From an uncultured Bacteroidaceae bacterium (GTDB lineage Bacteria; Bacteroidota; Bacteroidia; Bacteroidales; Bacteroidaceae), in assembly GCA_904502235.1 (NCBI GenBank), contig CAJGDP010000044.1, positions 1-12,268 of the forward strand: 12,268 bases of DNA, in the 5' to 3' direction. Positions 8,555 through 12,268 of this stretch are shown one piece after another. The notes beneath the pieces were generated by a model that had not been told where the DNA came from, searched no databases, and worked only from the letters and a program-made list of their open reading frames with translations. A program made the position numbers and the translations under genes. Position 1 is the stretch's first letter. Every line of letters begins with the position of its first letter.

Positions 8555-8607
8555 ATTATTTATAAAACAATTTGTAACAATATATAGTAAAATAGACAGT
8601 TATTTAC

Positions 8608-8615
8608 TACCTTTG
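8608..8615 (+). promoter_or_regulatory. Promoter -7 element for the glycosyltransferase operon
   Basis: TACCTTTG is an exact match to the Bacteroides -7 consensus TAnnTTTG and lies 30 nt before the ATG at 8646. No clear -33 TTTG stands at the usual 19-21 nt spacing; the nearest upstream TTTG (8571-8574) is too far away. Transcription would begin around 8621, so a TTG codon at 8613 lies inside the promoter and cannot be the translation start. Confidence 0.6.
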
Positions 8616-8645
8616 TATTACATAGTAAATTCCACAATAACAACA

Positions 8646-9614
8646 ATGAAACTAAGTATCATAATACCGGTTTACAAAGCAAGACGCTATCTGCAGAGAT
8701 GCATCGAGAGCATATTGCAGCAGACATATACCGATTATGAACTTATTCTTGTAGACGACGGCTCCACCGACGGATGCGCCGCTGTGTGTGACCGATTTGC
8801 GCAGGAATGCGATAAAGTAAAGGTAATACACAAGAAGAACGGCGGACTCTCTTCGGCTCGCAATGCCGGAATTGCAGTGGCAAAGGGAGAATACATAACC
8901 TTTGTTGATGCCGACGACACCGTAGCATCGGGAACATACTATTACAACATGCGCATACTGCAATCAAACCCCGATATCGACATATTGGAGTATCCCGTAA
9001 CCAAGAACTACGAATCACCCCAAAGCGAAGTACTGTCGTTCAAACCGGAAAAGATAAGCGGTAACGAAATATTCCCCGACTGGATTAGACGCAAAGGCTA
9101 CGAGCACTGTTTTTCATGGAACAAGATATACCGTGCCGACCTGTTCTATTTCATAAGATTCCCCGAAGGTGAAGTCTTTGAAGACACTTATATAACTCCA
9201 ATGTTATATGAGAGTGCATACAACGTATATTATTCCGACTGCGGTTTCTACTATTATTACAAGAATGCCGGAAGTATAACCAGCAGCTACTCGTTCAAGA
9301 CGCACTTCTTACTGTTCAGAAATTCCGTTTCGTTATACGAAAAAGTAAACGACACATACAAGATGAAAGAGGAAGCCAAAGAAATTCTGCTTGGTTGCAT
9401 CGACCGTCTTACCGACCTGCGCCGCTGTTCCGATGGGCAGAAAGAGGAATATGCCAAAGCACGTAAGATGCTTAAAGGAAGAAAAATAAGCATCAGCAAA
9501 CTGTTCAAGATGAACATCCCCACAACACGAAAAGCCAAGTTCACCATATTTGCTTTGTTCGGAACAAGAGCACATTGTTTCGTATTCAGTATATTCAAGA
9601 AAAAACTTTGCTGA
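8646..9614 (+). CDS. Family 2 glycosyltransferase (GT-A fold), first of two adjacent GT2 genes
   Basis: Inverting-type GT2 enzyme of 322 aa, cytoplasmic or membrane-associated, that transfers a sugar from a nucleotide donor to a growing glycan. Visible motifs are the N-terminal strand MKLSIIIPVYKARRYL, the nucleotide-binding VDDGSTD (36-42), GGLSSARNAG (66-75), the metal-binding DXD as DAD (88-90), and a downstream FPEGEVFED block with E179/D180, the likely acceptor and catalytic-base region. The ATG at 8646 is chosen because the usual GT2 N-terminus begins there, and because the in-frame upstream TTG at 8613 falls inside the -7 promoter element. It is the first gene of a three-gene + strand operon divergent from the flippase, with the next gene 7 bp downstream. 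Sugar specificity cannot be read from the sequence. Confidence 0.93.
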   Translation: MKLSIIIPVYKARRYLQRCIESILQQTYTDYELILVDDGSTDGCAAVCDRFAQECDKVKVIHKKNGGLSSARNAGIAVAKGEYITFVDADDTVASGTYYYNMRILQSNPDIDILEYPVTKNYESPQSEVLSFKPEKISGNEIFPDWIRRKGYEHCFSWNKIYRADLFYFIRFPEGEVFEDTYITPMLYESAYNVYYSDCGFYYYYKNAGSITSSYSFKTHFLLFRNSVSLYEKVNDTYKMKEEAKEILLGCIDRLTDLRRCSDGQKEEYAKARKMLKGRKISISKLFKMNIPTTRKAKFTIFALFGTRAHCFVFSIFKKKLC

Positions 9615-9621
9615 CAAAGCC

Positions 9622-10611
9622 ATGTTTCTCTCAATAATCATACCACACTATAACCTGCAGCGTGAGCTGTTGGAACGTTGTCTGCACAGCATCATGGCAC
9701 AGAAGATGCCGACAGAAGAATACGAAATAATAATCGTGGATGACGCGTCGGACATAAAGCCAACATGGGCAACGGAACTCGGCACAAACATAAGACTGAT
9801 AGAAAGCGAACATCGGGGACCCGGTGGCGCACGCAACGTAGGCATAGAGAATGCGCAGGGAGAGTACATCATGTTTGTGGATGGAGACGACTGCCTTGTA
9901 CCAGACAGCGCAATACATGCCTGCATAGAAAAGCTCAGACAGGAACGACCACACATATTGCGCTACAACTATGTCGTAAAGCAGGAGAACGATTCCATAG
10001 AAGCAACACAAGCAAGAAAAACCAAATTCAGCAATACCATAAGCGGAGCTATATTCATGGAAAGAAACAACCTTTCCGGAAGCTCATGGACATTTTTCTT
10101 CCAACGAGAATTTGCACTTAAAAAGAACATTAAATTCCCCGAAAACATATTCCACGAAGACGAAGAGTTCAACACAATCCTTCACTTCCATGCACAAAGC
10201 CTGATTATAAGCGATGCCACATTGTATTGCTACTGTATACGCGGAGGCTCAACAACAGCAAACAAATCAAAGGATTTTGAAAGAAAACGCATATCAGACC
10301 TTGTACAGATAATAGAGCGAATACACCATTTTGCACAAAGACAAAACGGTAGCGGTATCCAGAAAAGAGGCATAACCCATAAGCTCGACATGCTTTGCGT
10401 GGATGCAATCCTGAACATGCTCTTCATCGGCATGAAAGCAAAGGAGATAAGGCAAATATGCAGAACCCGCCTTGCACCCATACAGTTGTACCCATTACGC
10501 AAAGCAGGGTATTCGCTCAAATACCGCATATTCCGCAAATTTGCCAATAGCCGTATCGGAATGACACTCCTGCGTATTATGATACCATCAAAAAAACCCG
10601 CAAAAAAATGA
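9622..10611 (+). CDS. Family 2 glycosyltransferase (GT-A fold), second of two adjacent GT2 genes
   Basis: GT2 enzyme of 329 aa with the same architecture as its neighbour: MFLSIIIPHYNLQRELLERC at the N-terminus, VDDASD (39-44), GPGGARNVG (66-74), DXD as DGD (87-89), and a KFPENIFHEDEEF block with E179/D180. Both enzymes keep the ED pair at the same residue number, yet the sequences are otherwise well diverged, so they probably add different sugars or linkages. The ATG at 9622 gives a normal GT2 N-terminus; an upstream TTG at 9550 would overlap the previous gene by 65 bp and add 24 unrelated residues. The start lies 7 bp after the preceding stop. The end overlaps the next gene by 4 bp (ATGA), indicating translational coupling. 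Confidence 0.92.
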   Translation: MFLSIIIPHYNLQRELLERCLHSIMAQKMPTEEYEIIIVDDASDIKPTWATELGTNIRLIESEHRGPGGARNVGIENAQGEYIMFVDGDDCLVPDSAIHACIEKLRQERPHILRYNYVVKQENDSIEATQARKTKFSNTISGAIFMERNNLSGSSWTFFFQREFALKKNIKFPENIFHEDEEFNTILHFHAQSLIISDATLYCYCIRGGSTTANKSKDFERKRISDLVQIIERIHHFAQRQNGSGIQKRGITHKLDMLCVDAILNMLFIGMKAKEIRQICRTRLAPIQLYPLRKAGYSLKYRIFRKFANSRIGMTLLRIMIPSKKPAKK

Positions 10612-11711
10612 GAATACTGCTTATAGGAGAATACAGCAACGTGCATTGGACACTTGCCGAAGGATTACGCAGCCTTGGGCACGAGGTCTGCGTCCTCAGC
10701 AACGGCGACTTCTGGAAGAACTACAGACGCGATATCTCACTCACACGTACCACATACAGCAAACTTGAAGGAATATCGTATCTATTGAAAACATATGCAC
10801 TGTTGCCCAAACTACGCAATTACGATGTAGTGCAGCTCATCAACCCGATGTTCCTTGAGCTGAAAGCAGAGCGCATCGAGCCTATATACCGTTTTCTTAA
10901 AAAACACAACAAGAAGATATTTCTTGGCGCATACGGCATGGACGCTTTTTGGGTTGAGGCTTGTACACAAAAACCTTATATATTCCGATATTCCGACTTC
11001 AACATTGGTAACAAGCCAATAATAAACGACTACACCAACGAGCAGGCTGCCGATTGGACTGACACACCTAAAGCAAAACTCAACAGACACATAGCCAATG
11101 ACTGCAACGGAATCATCGCCGGAATGTACGAATACCACACCGCATACACAAAAGAGCATTCCAATAAACTGACATACATACCATTCCCGATAGAAGCTGA
11201 CAAAAAAGAGAGAATCTCATTCTACAACATGGATAGAAAGCTTAGATTCTTCATCGGAATACAAAAGACACGCAGCATATACAAAGGTACAGACATAATG
11301 CTCAAAGCATTGGAAAGAATAGAAAAGGAATACCCCAATGAATGCGAAATACTGAAAGCGGAAAGCGTGCCTTTTGCCGAATATTCAAAAATGGTGAACG
11401 ACTGCGACATTCTGCTCGACCAGCTTTATGGCTATTCACCCGGCATGAACGCACTGCTTGCCATGTCGAAGGGTAAGATTGTTATAGGCGGAGCCGAAGA
11501 AGAGTGCTACAACATACTTGGCGAAAACAAGCTACGCCCGATGATAAATGTTACTCCAAGCGAAGAAGATGTCTACAATAAGTTGAAATGGCTTATAGAA
11601 AACAGAGACAAAGTTGCCAAGCTGCAGCAGGAAAGTATTGAAATAATAGAGAAATACCACACACCAAGCAAAGTAGCAGAGAGATACCTTAATTTCTGGA
11701 ACTCGAAATAA
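10608..11711 (+). CDS. GT-B fold glycosyltransferase (GT4-like) with atypical donor-site motif
   Basis: Glycosyltransferase of 367 aa with two Rossmann-like halves. The N-terminal half opens MRILLIGEYSNVHWTLAEGL and carries the acceptor side. The C-terminal half has GIQKTRSIYKGTDIMLKAL (217-235), the usual GT4 beta-strand/KG donor-phosphate region, then a DQLYGYSPGMNALLAMSKGK segment (271-290) where GT4 enzymes normally carry EX7E. Here the glutamates are not conserved: tyrosine or glycine stands near the first position and L284 at the second. The helix and the following KIVIGG strand are retained. It is the last gene of the operon, overlapping the second GT2 gene by 4 bp and ending at a strong terminator. 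It probably adds one sugar to a lipid-linked intermediate; the sugar is unknown. Assignment to GT-B is firm and to GT4 reasonable, though a related unclassified family is possible. Confidence 0.85.
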   Translation: MRILLIGEYSNVHWTLAEGLRSLGHEVCVLSNGDFWKNYRRDISLTRTTYSKLEGISYLLKTYALLPKLRNYDVVQLINPMFLELKAERIEPIYRFLKKHNKKIFLGAYGMDAFWVEACTQKPYIFRYSDFNIGNKPIINDYTNEQAADWTDTPKAKLNRHIANDCNGIIAGMYEYHTAYTKEHSNKLTYIPFPIEADKKERISFYNMDRKLRFFIGIQKTRSIYKGTDIMLKALERIEKEYPNECEILKAESVPFAEYSKMVNDCDILLDQLYGYSPGMNALLAMSKGKIVIGGAEEECYNILGENKLRPMINVTPSEEDVYNKLKWLIENRDKVAKLQQESIEIIEKYHTPSKVAERYLNFWNSK

Positions 11712-11762
11712 TAGACAATAAAAAAACCAAACCCTTACGAGTTTGGTTTTTTTATTGTCTAT
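11711..11762. terminator. Bidirectional intrinsic terminator between the glycosyltransferase operon and rplI
   Basis: A 22-bp perfect inverted repeat has arms 11711-11732 and 11741-11762 around an 8-nt loop. Its first base is the last base of the glycosyltransferase stop codon, and it ends 13 bp from the rplI stop codon. Each arm contains CCAAAC/GTTTGG plus a seven-base A or T run, so it can stop transcription from both convergent operons. Confidence 0.92.
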
Positions 11763-11775
11763 CTGAATCCTTAGA

Positions 11776-12222
11776 TTATTCAGCCTCTGCTACAACTGTG
11801 TAAGCGATCTTAACAGAAACCTCCTTGTGAAGTTTAACTGTAGCTGTGTAAGAACCTACCTCCTTAGCTGCGTCAACAACAATAATCTTGCGGTCGATCT
11901 CGAAGCCAAGCTTTGCAAGCTCCTCTGCAATCTGGATAGAACCTACTGAACCGTAGATAGCACCTGTTGCGCTAACCTTTGTTGCAATAGTGAGTGATAC
12001 ACCCTCCATCTTCTTAGCAAGCTCCTCAGCATCAGCCTTAATCTTAGCCAATTTGTGAGCACGCTGGCGAAGGTTCTCAGCAAGTACCTTCTTTGCAGAC
12101 TCTGTTGCGATAACAGCCTTGCCTGTAGGAATCAAATAATTACGGCCATAACCGTCCTTAACCTTAACGATATCGTCTTTGTAACCCAAGTTGATTACAT
12201 CTTCTTTCAATATAAGCTCCAT
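11776..12222 (-). CDS. rplI: 50S ribosomal protein bL9
   Basis: Large-subunit ribosomal protein of 148 aa, the usual length for bL9. The N-terminal domain carries the family signature GYKDDIVKVKDGYGRNYLIP followed by TGKA (about 13-36), which binds 23S rRNA. A long charged helix (about 40-75, rich in A, K and E) connects to the C-terminal domain (about 76-148). The start ATG at 12222 lies 7 nt after a perfect AGGAGG. The gene follows rpsR by 14 bp, consistent with the rpsF-rpsR-rplI ribosomal operon found across bacteria, whose promoter would lie outside the window. It ends at a bidirectional terminator. Confidence 0.98.
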   Translation of the reverse strand: MELILKEDVINLGYKDDIVKVKDGYGRNYLIPTGKAVIATESAKKVLAENLRQRAHKLAKIKADAEELAKKMEGVSLTIATKVSATGAIYGSVGSIQIAEELAKLGFEIDRKIIVVDAAKEVGSYTATVKLHKEVSVKIAYTVVAEAE

Positions 12223-12229
12223 AATTATT

Positions 12230-12235
12230 CCTCCT
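12230..12235 (-). promoter_or_regulatory. Canonical Shine-Dalgarno sequence before rplI
   Basis: The - strand reads AGGAGG, then AATAATT, then the rplI ATG, giving an ideal 7-nt spacing. None of the other seven complete genes in the window has a comparable motif; their starts follow A-rich or unremarkable sequence, as is normal for Bacteroidota. Confidence 0.8.
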
Positions 12236-12236
12236 A

Positions 12237-12268
12237 TTATTTCATCATGTCAGTAACAAAAGGCAGCA
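12237..12268 (-). CDS. rpsR: 30S ribosomal protein bS18, C-terminal end (partial)
   Basis: The last nine codons and stop of a gene that enters from the right edge translate as LPFVTDMMK. This closely resembles the C-terminus I recall for Bacteroidales bS18 (a LLPYVTDLMK-like end), and rpsR directly upstream of rplI is the standard gene order. Only the tail is in the window, so the call rests on this short match and on synteny. The stop is 14 bp before the rplI start. Confidence 0.8.
   Translation of the reverse strand, partial: LPFVTDMMK

Noticed and set aside
9606..9619. A 5-bp hairpin (CTTTG/CAAAG) spanning the stop codon of the first GT2 gene
   Set aside because: The stem is too short and weak to support a regulatory role without conservation data.
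8646..10611. Recent tandem duplication of the two GT2 genes
   Set aside because: They share family motifs and spacing, but the sequences between motifs differ strongly, so this is two GT2 genes side by side and not a visible recent duplication.

Overview
The window looks like a chromosomal segment of a Bacteroidales bacterium (Bacteroides/Prevotella-like; genus not resolvable by eye). The evidence is a Bacteroidota-type RNase G with an insertion in its S1 domain, A-rich start regions without Shine-Dalgarno sequences, two TAnnTTTG-type promoter elements, and an rpsR-rplI ribosomal gene pair whose bS18 tail (LPFVTDMMK) resembles Bacteroidales bS18.

Layout, left to right. Positions 4-56 hold the terminator of a gene outside the window. 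rng (RNase G, + strand) follows and converges on a phospho-sugar mutase gene (- strand); a 20-bp perfect hairpin separates them. Upstream of the mutase on the - strand lies a cell-envelope gene set read in the order flippase (8457-6952), M23 metallopeptidase (6950-5265), C69 dipeptidase (5246-3600), with gaps of 1 and 18 bp. The mutase also has a promoter-like sequence of its own in the 102-bp gap before it. Divergent from the flippase, across about 190 bp, three glycosyltransferase genes run on the + strand (two adjacent GT2 genes, then a GT-B enzyme) with a 7-bp gap and a 4-bp ATGA overlap. A 22-bp perfect hairpin closes that operon and faces rplI (bL9, - strand). The last codons of rpsR (bS18) sit at the right edge.

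Together, the middle 8 kb reads as a small surface-glycan locus. Three transferases would build a short lipid-linked glycan and the Wzx-like flippase would move it across the inner membrane. The M23 enzyme (predicted peptidoglycan endopeptidase) and the C69 dipeptidase act outside the cytoplasm. No initiating phosphoglycosyltransferase, polymerase or ligase is present, so the locus would depend on genes elsewhere. The mutase may supply hexose-1-phosphate for nucleotide-sugar synthesis, but it is also a housekeeping enzyme.

I see no tRNA, rRNA, CRISPR array, transposon or phage gene, and nothing that clearly amounts to an undescribed system. The most unusual signal is a canonical AGGAGG before rplI, next to the bS18 gene, in a lineage whose ribosomes generally do not use such sequences. 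No gap between genes exceeds 300 bp.
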